A stretch of 6,238 bases of DNA from assembly GCA_043802345.1 (NCBI GenBank), contig JAZDLC010000351.1, positions 1 to 6,238 on the forward strand, read 5' to 3'. Source of the DNA: JAZDLC01 sp043802345. Its GTDB lineage: Bacteria > Planctomycetota > B15-G4 > JADJEK01. The notes below the pieces were generated by a model that searched no databases, was not told the origin of the DNA, and saw nothing but the letters and a program-made list of their open reading frames with translations. A program made the position numbers and the translations under genes. Shown here in pieces: positions 1 to 6,238 of the stretch (positions within the stretch are counted from its first letter, which is position 1; each line of letters starts with the position of its first letter).

Positions 1-3000
1 GAACTCGCGTTCTCCCGGCGGCAGGGCCAGGGTATCGCTCCGGTTCGGCTGGATGTACGCGAACGAGCCCGCTCCCTGCCGCACGAAGGCGCTGGTCGAG
101 AACAGGAACTCGATGTCCATCACGTAGTAGCTGATCTCGCAGCTCTCGATGTTCCGGTAGGCGAGAGTCACGTTCTGCGACTCCACCTTCAGCTCGAGCG
201 ACGGCTCCTTGGCCGCGAGCTCGGTCTGACGTTGCGTGCGGTCCTCGGAATCGCCGGCCGCCACACCCTTGCCGGCCGCCTCGTCGAGCTGGTTCAGGAC
301 ATCCTGGAACAGCAGGCGCCAGCGCTCCACGGGGTAGTTCCGGTACGTCTCGGCGATGCCGCGAGCCTGCGCGTAATCATCCGTGAAGAAGTCCATGTAG
401 GCTCGCATGTAGTCGTACTGCAGGGCCATCTCTCGCCTTGCCGCGTTCACCCTGCCGAAGCTCAAGAGCGCTTCTTCCACGCGATCTTGCAGCAGCAGGT
501 AGTAGGTCACGCTCATCCAGTCGGTGTCATCGAGCCTTGGCCGATGGCCGAGAATCCCGAGCAGGGACTGGTACTGCCGGGCCAGATCCGGATTCAGGAT
601 CTCGTGGCGCCTCCCGAACCGGTGGGCCCGGCCGTTGAACAGGGGAGCGTACTCCACATGCTGGTAGGCCAGCCGCTCGATCGGGTCGATGGCGACCAGG
701 GGCGAGTCGAGATAGCTCCCGCACCGGGCGAGGAAGCCGTCCTGGTGACGCAGGAACTCCCGGGAGGCCGGCGCGTCCTTGTGATAGAGGCCGTACGACC
801 AGAGCGTCTGGTCAAAGACATGCCGCCGCCGCAGGAGCGAGGTCGCCGCCTCGAAGAAAACCGGGTCCCTCATCCTCCAGGCGACCCGGGTCAGGTCGGT
901 TCGCAGGAGATTCGCGGAGTCCAGGTACTCCTGCACCTGCGCGGGCGTGCCGCTCTGGGAGATATGCTCCCAGGAGCCGGTGTCCACGCTCTTGAGCTCC
1001 CGGACCACCTTCAGGGAAACCGGTTCGGCGGACGCCACCAGCTCCTCGCTGCGGCTGGCGTGGACCGGATAGTGCGGGTAGTCTCCGGCTTTCGGGAAGT
1101 AGAAGGAGTACTCGACGTTCGTGGTGCCGTACGGGCCGATCTGCACCGGGACGCCGCGCGTCTCGTAGCCGCTCAGGACCGGAATCGCCCCCTGGGGAAC
1201 CTGCAGGAGCAGTGCGACCTTCAGGGGCAAGGAAACGGGATTGGTCAGCACGACCTGGCAGCCGTAGACAACTCCTTCCAGGAACTCATCCGTGACGAAC
1301 TTGTCGCGCCGCTCGCTCCCCTCGTACCGGTACCGGTCGTCCGGACGGAAGAAGTTCTGGTGGATCAGGATCGGCACCCTCTCGCCGGCGCTCTCCGCCT
1401 CTCGAATCTCCTTCCGCACCATGAGCAACGGACTCTGGGCGGTGACCGTCACGCGCCCCTCCCCGGTCTTGACGGCATGCTCACCCGCCTTGAACGGTAG
1501 ATCGATCACCGCCAGGGCCAGCATCATCTCGGCGAAGCTCCCGGCCGCCTCCGGGAAGTGCGTCGAGAAGAACGGTTCGTTCCCGCGCGCGAGCGCGTAG
1601 TCGCTCCAGAACGCGTTCACGGTGATCAACTGGCTGTCCTGTTCCTCGATCGGCCGGTGCCAGTAGTTGTGCTCCACGAACCGCCGGGTTCTGTCGGGGG
1701 CACGGTAGAGCTGGCGCACCTCCGCTCGCCGGCGGAGGTCTTCGTTGGCCTTGCTCTTCTCGTCGACCTTCCCCTCGAGGCGGTCCATGACCTCCGCGGC
1801 CTCGGCCTCGACTTCGGCCTCCTCATCAAACTCCTCCTTGGAAGCGGCTTTCTTCGACCTGACCGGTCGCGCGGCGGGGGCTGCCGCCGGCTCCCCCTGG
1901 GCGGCGTCCTTGAGGGCCTTGCGCGCGAGCTCCACCGTCTCCGCGAGGCCCTTGTCCGTCTCCAGGGCGCCCGTCCTGAGCGCGGTCTCGAAGAGAGAAT
2001 CGAGTTGCTCCGGATTGACCGGTTTCAGCTCCAGCAGTTCCCCGACGTGTCGCGCCACGCCGTCGGCCTGCCCCTCGAGACTCCGGCCGAGCAGGATCTG
2101 CTCGACCACGTTCAGCCGGGAGAAGGCCCATGGGTCGAGATAGCGGCGCAGATCCTCCCCCAGCAGCCAGCGATCGAGGAAGGTCTTGTGGACCTTGTTC
2201 GCAAGGTATGGCCGCACCACCTCGGAGAAGAAGACGGGATCCTTCTTCTGCAGGAAGAAGTGCAACTCGTGGCAGGCGTGACGAGAGTAGAGCTCGCGCT
2301 TCTCTTCCTCGCCAAGCTCCGGCCAGCGCAGCAGGAACTCGAAGGTCGCCAGGTCCGGATTGCCGCTCAGGGTCTGGAACACCTGGTGGATCGAGGCGAG
2401 CGAGTCGTACGTCTCCACTTCCGCGTTGGCAACGTCGTCGATCACGGCCTGCGTCCCGGCGTCCACGAAGTCGATCCGCTTGCGCACCGCGAGATGGCGG
2501 CTGGAGTCGAGCGCCCGCTTGAGCCGCCGGTCCTTGAGCTTGCGCTCCTTCTCCCCGAGGGCGAGCGAGGTGTAGACGGAGCTTTCTCCATCCACGGCGA
2601 CGCAATGGATCAACTGGCCGGGCCCGAGGTCGGCGAGCGGCACGCGCACGACACCGTCCGCGTCCGGCTCGAGGTTGACCAGGACCCTGGCGGGGTCGGC
2701 CAGGAACTCGAGGTTGGGGAAGGTCCCGGGCGTTGTCGAGGGCCCTCCCCACCCGGGTTCACCCTCTGCCTGGGCCCGTCCTCTGCCGCCGTACTTGCCG
2801 CCGAACTTGCCGCCGGCGCCGCCACCCACGCCGATGGCCGAGGTGGTCTCTTCCAGCGCGAACGGGTTGAGCAGCAGGCTCGGCCGCCCCAGCATGTTGC
2901 CCGGGAACTTCTTTGCGTAGCGCCGCTCGAGGATGTAACGATACTCGTCACCGATCTCCCGGCCCGAGTGGTAGCTGGACTCGGCAAAGGGAGCGGGCCG

Positions 3001-5910
3001 TTCCATCAGGCCCGGTCCGGAGGGGATGAGCAGGCTCCAGAAGGCGTCGAATGCGGGCAGATAGCGCGTGCTCGCCAGATGCACCCGGGCGCCCGCGCCG
3101 GCATGACCCAGCTTCACCACCAGTTCGTCCCCTTCCACCAGGCACCCGAGAATGTGCAGCGGGGCAGACCCGCCCAACTGGAGCAGACGTCCGCTGCCCA
3201 CGGCCCAGTCGCCATGTTCCGCTCCGGACGTGATGCGAACCTTCACCGTCTGCTCCGCCTCCTTCAACACCAGGGAGTAGTCGCCGGGCGCCAGGTCTCG
3301 CAGCTCGAGATAGCCGTCCAGGAGGTGCAGGTGGTCGCAGCGGTCATGCGCGTACGTTCCCGCCCTCAGTTCCAGGAGCGAGGCCACACCGCGGGTGAGC
3401 GCCGCGGAATGCCCCTGATACGGCAGCTTGAGGACCTGACCGGACCGGCCCTGGACGAGGCTCGGGTACGTTCGCGTAGCCTGCAGGAGATTCCAGCTAC
3501 CGAAGCCGTCCGCGATTCCGGCCGCGGTGACCGTCTCGATTCCCTCGAGCGGCCCGAGCGCGATCCGTCCCTTGGCGTCGGTCTTCAGGGTCACGTGGAT
3601 CGGGTCGGTGTAGTGCCGGTGCGTCAGCATCAGGTCGACGGCGACATCCTGCTTCGGCTCGCCGTTCTTGCCGAGCACATCCAGGACGTACCCGGCATCG
3701 GTCAAGCCGAGCAGGGGGCACGAGGTGAGAGCCGTGCCCTCGATGGAGCTGACCTGGAACTGGCGCGAACCGGAGTCGAGGTCGACGCTCTTGCCGAGGC
3801 TGAGGCTCTTGACCCGAGCCTGGAGGCGGACCGTCAGCGAGGAGAGCCTTTCCGGAACCCGGATCTCGTGAATGAACTCGCGCCCCTTCTTGAACTCGAG
3901 GTCGCGCACGTCCAGGCTGGAGGAGACGCCGTGCCAGTCGCTCGACACGATCGACAGGCTCGCCTGCTCGAGCAGATCGAGGCTCACGGCATTCCCGTTC
4001 AGGAGCAGCGTCGGGCGGACCATGATCTTCGCCAACTGGCCCGGCAGCAGCGACTCGCGCTCGACGAAGATTCCCGCCGCGAGCTGGTACACCTCTTCCG
4101 CGTGTTCAAACTGCTCCAGGGTCGAGAATCCGCCGTCCCTCAGGATGAGGGTCTTCTGGCCCGGCTTGCTGGAATACGGAATGAGGATCTCCCCCGCCTC
4201 GTCGGCCAGGTACTCGTGCCCTCCGAGAAGCGCCGAGGCGTGCTTCAACTGCCGGCCGTCTCCGTCCAGCACCTGCAGCACGTGGCCTGCCGATCCCTGG
4301 CGCTCCAGATACTGCAGCCGCCCCTTGCGGATCACGGCGCGGCTCGAAAGCCCGTTGCCGATGAAGTCGACCAGGAACACGCCCGGTCCCTCGAGGTTCC
4401 CGAACTCGAACTTGCGGCGCACCCGGCGCAGCGGTCCCTCGTCGTAGGTGTAGGTCGTTTCCTGGTTCGCGACCAGACCGTCGAGGCTGATCGACGCGTC
4501 AACTTCCTTCCCTTGCTCGATGTGGTAGTTGAGGGTGTTGATCCGGAAGACCTTCACCAGCAGCGTGTCCACGTTCTTCAGGTCGACCTCGATCGAGACC
4601 GGATCGTCCAGCCCGAACTCGGTGCGCTGAGTGGGCGGAAACTCGATTTCCACCCTTTCCTTGAGCTGCTCGTAGTAGCCGGGATCGTTCAGGAGCGAGT
4701 ACCATCGCTCCATGTCCTCGCTGCCGGCGAGGATCTTCGTCTCGGCGAACAGCCGCGACAGGTAGTCCTCTCGAACGGTCTCGGCGTACGGCTCGTAGGA
4801 GTCCTCGTTCACCAGGAAGTGCGAGAGGTACGCGCGCACGAGCGCCTCGTCATTCCCGACCGCCTCGAGGTCGGTCGGGCAGGCTTTCCCGAATTCGACC
4901 AGCTCATCGGAGCGACTTCTGCTCTTCAGGTAGTCCGGGTTGACGTACGAAGCCTGCCGCGGCAGGCGCAGGTAGGCCAGGAAGCGGTCCCGGTCCGGAC
5001 GGCCCTGTCCCAGGTCGTGAAGAAGCCGGTGGTACAGCACATGCGCCTTGAGCGAGTTGTGGGCCGGACCCAGGCGGGCCGTGAACTGCTGAAGACGCTC
5101 CAGGTACGCCTCGCGATCGCCGGCGCTCCGTCGCCAGTCGACATCGGCGCCGGGATGCAGCTTCAGCAGATAGGCATTGATGAAGGCGTCCTGCCGCAGC
5201 AGGGCGGGCATGAGGCGGGCGCACTCCTCCAGCTGCTCGAGGAGCAGAGAGCGGTGGACGTCGAGCGACCCGAAGCCGCGGCTCTGCTTGTCTTGCAGGT
5301 TGCGCACCACCAACGCCGGGAGGTTGGGCAGGTCCGGCCGACTGAGCCGCTGAAGCAGACTCATCAACAGCGCATCGCTCAACTGGGTGCCCACCAGGGA
5401 CTCCAAGGCGGACTCGGAGAAGCCGTCAAGCGACTGCGGGTGCGCCGACAGTGCGCGCCTGCTCAGAGTGTCGGGCGAGAGGAACTCCGGGTCGAGTCTC
5501 GTGGGCAGGTCAGGCTTCTCGCCGGAGATCTGCCGCTGGTGGTCGAACCGAAGCCCCAGCCGCTGACGTAGAAAGGCAAAGGCCGCTGCCGGATCGCGCT
5601 CGAAGCCGAGCAGCGCTTGCCTGTTCTCGATCTCGTCGACCCGCGAGCCGCGCCCGTGCCGCTCGATCCAGAGCTTGAGCACAGGGCCGACATCCTCGAG
5701 CTTCCCCTCGTGCTGCAGTTGCAGGCAACGGTAGTAGTAGTACTCCTCCGTGCCGGGGATCAGTTGTTCGAGCATCGACTCCCGGTCGGGCGAGAGGGCG
5801 AATTCCTCCTCGAAACCGATCGGTGTGCCCTGTGCGGGCGCTGGCCTGGCGAGAACCAGCGTGGCGAGAAGGGCGGTTCCGATGGCGAGATGGAGTTGGG
5901 TGGCGCGCAT
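1..5910 (-). CDS. Giant secreted multidomain protein, alpha-2-macroglobulin-like (tentative), C-terminus cut by window edge
   Basis: Reading the minus strand from the ATG at 5910 gives 1,970 sense codons with no stop, and the gene runs off the left end. The start is set by a Shine-Dalgarno sequence (GAAAGGAT, 7 bases from its AAGGA core to the ATG) and by the Sec signal peptide that begins there. An in-frame ATG at 6018 lacks both. Visible layout: signal peptide 1-26; helical TPR-like region about 40-420, with a YYYY run at 57-60; an MG-like beta module about 430-540 (DTLLVKVFRINTLNY); beta modules about 542-605, 613-705, 741-795 and 860-895; Gly-rich repeat 1033-1044; helical region about 1166-1314; charged helix 1358-1402; mixed beta region to about 1610; helical repeats about 1690-1880; new beta module from about 1900. 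The FVERESLLPGQ stretch (615-625) recalls the DRxxYxPG motif of macroglobulins. No CGEQ thioester and no catalytic motif was found. Coding status is near certain. The macroglobulin link is my inference; a structural scaffold or surface protein is equally possible. Confidence 0.93.
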   Translation of the reverse strand, partial: MRATQLHLAIGTALLATLVLARPAPAQGTPIGFEEEFALSPDRESMLEQLIPGTEEYYYYRCLQLQHEGKLEDVGPVLKLWIERHGRGSRVDEIENRQALLGFERDPAAAFAFLRQRLGLRFDHQRQISGEKPDLPTRLDPEFLSPDTLSRRALSAHPQSLDGFSESALESLVGTQLSDALLMSLLQRLSRPDLPNLPALVVRNLQDKQSRGFGSLDVHRSLLLEQLEECARLMPALLRQDAFINAYLLKLHPGADVDWRRSAGDREAYLERLQQFTARLGPAHNSLKAHVLYHRLLHDLGQGRPDRDRFLAYLRLPRQASYVNPDYLKSRSRSDELVEFGKACPTDLEAVGNDEALVRAYLSHFLVNEDSYEPYAETVREDYLSRLFAETKILAGSEDMERWYSLLNDPGYYEQLKERVEIEFPPTQRTEFGLDDPVSIEVDLKNVDTLLVKVFRINTLNYHIEQGKEVDASISLDGLVANQETTYTYDEGPLRRVRRKFEFGNLEGPGVFLVDFIGNGLSSRAVIRKGRLQYLERQGSAGHVLQVLDGDGRQLKHASALLGGHEYLADEAGEILIPYSSKPGQKTLILRDGGFSTLEQFEHAEEVYQLAAGIFVERESLLPGQLAKIMVRPTLLLNGNAVSLDLLEQASLSIVSSDWHGVSSSLDVRDLEFKKGREFIHEIRVPERLSSLTVRLQARVKSLSLGKSVDLDSGSRQFQVSSIEGTALTSCPLLGLTDAGYVLDVLGKNGEPKQDVAVDLMLTHRHYTDPIHVTLKTDAKGRIALGPLEGIETVTAAGIADGFGSWNLLQATRTYPSLVQGRSGQVLKLPYQGHSAALTRGVASLLELRAGTYAHDRCDHLHLLDGYLELRDLAPGDYSLVLKEAEQTVKVRITSGAEHGDWAVGSGRLLQLGGSAPLHILGCLVEGDELVVKLGHAGAGARVHLASTRYLPAFDAFWSLLIPSGPGLMERPAPFAESSYHSGREIGDEYRYILERRYAKKFPGNMLGRPSLLLNPFALEETTSAIGVGGGAGGKFGGKYGGRGRAQAEGEPGWGGPSTTPGTFPNLEFLADPARVLVNLEPDADGVVRVPLADLGPGQLIHCVAVDGESSVYTSLALGEKERKLKDRRLKRALDSSRHLAVRKRIDFVDAGTQAVIDDVANAEVETYDSLASIHQVFQTLSGNPDLATFEFLLRWPELGEEEKRELYSRHACHELHFFLQKKDPVFFSEVVRPYLANKVHKTFLDRWLLGEDLRRYLDPWAFSRLNVVEQILLGRSLEGQADGVARHVGELLELKPVNPEQLDSLFETALRTGALETDKGLAETVELARKALKDAAQGEPAAAPAARPVRSKKAASKEEFDEEAEVEAEAAEVMDRLEGKVDEKSKANEDLRRRAEVRQLYRAPDRTRRFVEHNYWHRPIEEQDSQLITVNAFWSDYALARGNEPFFSTHFPEAAGSFAEMMLALAVIDLPFKAGEHAVKTGEGRVTVTAQSPLLMVRKEIREAESAGERVPILIHQNFFRPDDRYRYEGSERRDKFVTDEFLEGVVYGCQVVLTNPVSLPLKVALLLQVPQGAIPVLSGYETRGVPVQIGPYGTTNVEYSFYFPKAGDYPHYPVHASRSEELVASAEPVSLKVVRELKSVDTGSWEHISQSGTPAQVQEYLDSANLLRTDLTRVAWRMRDPVFFEAATSLLRRRHVFDQTLWSYGLYHKDAPASREFLRHQDGFLARCGSYLDSPLVAIDPIERLAYQHVEYAPLFNGRAHRFGRRHEILNPDLARQYQSLLGILGHRPRLDDTDWMSVTYYLLLQDRVEEALLSFGRVNAARREMALQYDYMRAYMDFFTDDYAQARGIAETYRNYPVERWRLLFQDVLNQLDEAAGKGVAAGDSEDRTQRQTELAAKEPSLELKVESQNVTLAYRNIESCEISYYVMDIEFLFSTSAFVRQGAGSFAYIQPNRSDTLALPPGEREF
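271..840 (-). other. C-terminal helical, TPR-like region (residues about 1691-1880)
   Basis: The stretch is helix-rich with repeat-like motifs. SVTYYLLLQDRVEEALLSF (1800-1818) and YDYMRAYMDFFTDDYAQARG show the helix-turn-helix spacing of TPR units, with small residues at turn positions and Y/L/A at packing positions. It ends at about LNQLDEAAGKG (1872-1882) before a disordered-looking polar stretch. A TPR-like solenoid usually mediates protein contacts. No TPR consensus was scored, so the class is inferred. Confidence 0.5.
1705..1839 (-). other. Charged helix or coiled coil after an Ala/Pro linker (residues 1358-1402)
   Basis: An Ala/Pro-rich linker (1336-1357, ending in a basic patch RSKK) leads into an acidic run (KEEFDEEAEVEAEAAEVMDR) and then a mixed charged stretch up to RRRAEVRQLY. 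Helix propensity is high and Pro is absent from 1358 to 1402, so a long solvent-exposed helix or coiled coil is likely. It separates the central helical region from the next beta-containing part, which begins near FVEHNYWHRPIEEQ. Confidence 0.6.
1968..2415 (-). other. Central helical region (residues about 1166-1314)
   Basis: From ETYDSLASIHQVFQTL (1166 on) to LDSLFETALRTG, the sequence is rich in Leu, Phe, Trp, Glu and Lys with helical spacing and few beta-like stretches. It includes the aromatic block CHELHFFLQKKDPVFF (1213-1228) and a Trp/Leu-rich piece (TFLDRWLLGEDLRRYL). It looks like an alpha-helical domain or solenoid rather than the alpha/alpha-toroid thioester domain, since no thioester Cys-Gly-Glu-Gln is present. 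I do not recognise a named family. Confidence 0.5.
2779..2814 (-). repeat. Three-unit 12-base tandem repeat coding GGKF-GGKY-GGRG
   Basis: Residues 1033-1044 are encoded by GGCGGCAAGTTC, GGCGGCAAGTAC and GGCGGCAGAGGA, three adjacent 12-base units; the third has diverged. The segment lies within a longer Gly-rich stretch (1029-1045) followed by a polar, Pro/Gly-rich run to about residue 1062. It is probably a flexible, surface-exposed linker. In a macroglobulin-type protein, a protease-sensitive loop could sit at such a place, but that is speculation. Confidence 0.75.
3796..4089 (-). other. MG-like beta module 2 with ERExLLPGQ motif (residues about 608-705)
   Basis: The module opens with FVERESLLPGQLAKIMV (residues 615-631), which resembles the DRxxYxPGxxV strand-turn-strand motif that starts a macroglobulin domain. 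More alternating strands follow (SLSIVSSDWHGV, FIHEIRVPE, SLTVRLQARV). It comes directly after a carboxypeptidase-regulatory-like segment (542-605: VLQVLDGDGRQL, then DEAGEILIP). Similarity is judged by eye and the fold is not proven. Confidence 0.38.
4291..4623 (-). other. MG-like beta module 1 (residues about 430-540)
   Basis: This stretch alternates hydrophobic and polar residues as in a beta sandwich. It includes VSIEVDLKNVDTLLVKVFRI (residues 438-457) and later EGPGVFLVDFIGNGLSSRAVI. The pattern of a strand, then N-V-D, then a strand ending in V-x-R is like the early macroglobulin domains of bacterial alpha-2-macroglobulins, where a short helical or TPR-like region may precede them. The assignment rests on pattern only and the boundaries are approximate. 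Confidence 0.4.
5833..5910 (-). other. Sec signal peptide coding segment
   Basis: The first 26 residues form a classic signal peptide: a short n-region with one Arg (MRATQLHL), a hydrophobic core (AIGTALLATLVLA), then RPAPA with an AxA-type site, so signal peptidase I probably cuts between A26 and Q27. There is no lipobox Cys and no twin Arg, so a Sec-exported, non-lipidated protein is expected. The mature protein starts QGTPIGFEEEF. Confidence 0.88.
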
Positions 5911-5916
5911 GGCAGT

Positions 5917-5924
5917 ATCCTTTC
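5917..5924 (-). promoter_or_regulatory. Ribosome binding site of the giant gene
   Basis: On the minus strand the sequence GAAAGGAT precedes the ATG at 5910. The AAGGA core (5918-5922) is 7 bases from the start codon, which is an optimal distance. It decides the start in favour of 5910 over the in-frame upstream GTG at 5991 and ATG at 6018. The latter is preceded by pyrimidine-rich sequence (CCTGCTCTT) with no such motif. Confidence 0.8.
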
Positions 5925-6029
5925 GGGTCGGCGGCCCGGTCCACGTCCACCGCGAGAGAAGGGCGGCGAACCCCCCTCTCCAACGGCGCACGGCCTGGTT
6001 GGATCTAAGGAAAAGCATAAGAGCAGGTA

Positions 6030-6052
6030 GGGAGTAGACCTGGAGTACTCCC
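6030..6052. promoter_or_regulatory. Palindrome and short hairpin, possible operator
   Basis: GGGAGTA (6030-6036) is complementary to TACTCCC (6046-6052) with a 9-base loop, and the right half contains a perfect 10-base palindrome, GGAGTACTCC (6042-6051). It lies about 120-140 bases upstream of the start codon. Symmetric sites of this kind can bind dimeric regulators, but with one copy and no mapped promoter the role is unproven. Confidence 0.3.
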
Positions 6053-6157
6053 GCGAGTTCCTGGTTTTGACGGTGTCGATTTTCTGGAATCCGTGCGCCG
6101 GGTCGCGAGTCTCACGCCCGGGGAGGATCGTCGCCAGGTGATCGAGAAGGGGGAAAC

Positions 6158-6234
6158 TCACCACAGAGGGCACAGAGGAAAGGAAGGAGACGGAGTCCGC
6201 TTCAAGCTCTGACCCTCTGTGCCCTCTGTGGTGA
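6158..6234. repeat. Long inverted repeat of the CACAGAGG type (dispersed element or terminator hairpin)
   Basis: The left arm (6158-6178) contains CACCACAGAGGGCACAGAGG, and the right arm (6214-6234) is its exact reverse complement over 21 bases, with a 35-base spacer. Each arm is itself built from a near-tandem CACAGAGG(G) unit. Sequences of this kind recur between genes in many unrelated GC-rich environmental bacteria, to my recollection, which suggests a dispersed palindromic element. The strong stem could also stop transcription, though a proper U-tract is not evident: on the plus strand the arm is followed by AAAAG, on the minus strand by GTTTCC. Confidence 0.75.
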
Positions 6235-6238
6235 AAAG

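Larger units (their letters stand above)
5911..6238. other. Upstream non-coding region of the giant gene
   Basis: This 328-base stretch has no credible gene. The open frames across it on both strands give Arg/Ser/Pro-rich translations, have no ribosome binding site, or are extensions of shadow frames. It holds the ribosome binding site, a palindrome-bearing hairpin (6030-6052), a spaced 10-base inverted repeat (5984-5993 with 6091-6100) and a long inverted repeat (6158-6234). I could not find a convincing -35/-10 pair pointing toward the gene. The most AT-rich piece on that strand is around 6000-6025. Confidence 0.7.

Noticed and set aside
232..1500. Plus-strand open frame of 422 residues
   Set aside because: It has the same antisense phase as the 1558-5571 frame and ends at the complement of the other CTA codon; no ribosome binding site or recognisable domain.
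2260..2280. HACHELHF (residues 1211-1218) as a zinc metalloprotease HExxH motif
   Set aside because: The order is H-E-L-H-F, so the second His is one position too early for HExxH, and no downstream third ligand pattern is evident.
1826..2752. Minus-strand open frame of 308 residues rich in Arg, Gly and Ala
   Set aside because: It overlaps the giant gene in another frame on the same strand. Its composition is typical of out-of-frame GC-rich translation, while the giant frame stays open on both sides.
1558..5571. Plus-strand open frame of 1,337 residues
   Set aside because: It is codon-aligned antisense to the minus-strand gene. It starts at GTG without a ribosome binding site, reads as a Val/Leu/Arg/Glu/Gln-rich sequence without domain patterns, and ends at the complement of a CTA codon. 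The opposite strand has a signal peptide and sensible protein chemistry.
6016..6018. In-frame upstream ATG as the true start, adding 36 residues
   Set aside because: It has no Shine-Dalgarno sequence. The extension would be Arg/Trp-rich and would bury the signal peptide, whereas the ATG at 5910 has both signals.
6067..6095. TTGACG at 6067-6072 as a plus-strand -35 box
   Set aside because: No -10-like hexamer lies at the proper distance, and it points away from the only gene.

Overview
The window is almost entirely one very long gene on the minus strand. It starts at an ATG at 5910 and reads without a stop for 1,970 codons, down to and past base 1. No stop codon lies inside the window, so the gene is easily missed by any search that requires a closed reading frame, and its C-terminus is not visible. 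The remaining 328 bases (5911-6238) are its non-coding upstream region.

The DNA is strongly GC-rich, and codons in the minus-strand frame end mostly in G or C. The two long plus-strand open frames (about 232-1500 and 1558-5571) lie codon-for-codon opposite this gene. They end exactly at its two CTA codons, so they are shadows caused by avoidance of TTA, CTA and TCA. A GC-rich bacterium fits best. A giant Sec-exported protein with a modular helical and beta layout recalls Planctomycetota and similar environmental lineages, but nothing here proves taxonomy.

The protein begins with a clear Sec signal peptide (cleavage likely after residue 26) and has no lipobox. From its sequence pattern, the order is: a helical, TPR-like N-terminal region (about 40-420); several beta-rich modules that resemble macroglobulin (MG) and carboxypeptidase-regulatory-like domains (about 425-900); a short glycine-rich tandem repeat (1033-1044); a second helical region (about 1166-1314); an Ala/Pro linker and a highly charged helix (1336-1402); another mixed beta region (to about 1610); a third helical, TPR-like region (about 1690-1880); and the start of a further beta module at the window edge. 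The best guess is a very large extracytoplasmic alpha-2-macroglobulin-like protein of unknown substrate. No thioester motif is present in the visible part.

The upstream region holds a good Shine-Dalgarno sequence, a small perfect palindrome inside a short hairpin, a spaced 10-base inverted repeat, and at the far right a long inverted repeat with 21-base arms of the CACAGAGG type, probably a dispersed intergenic element or a hairpin terminator. I saw no tRNA, rRNA, CRISPR array or transposase.
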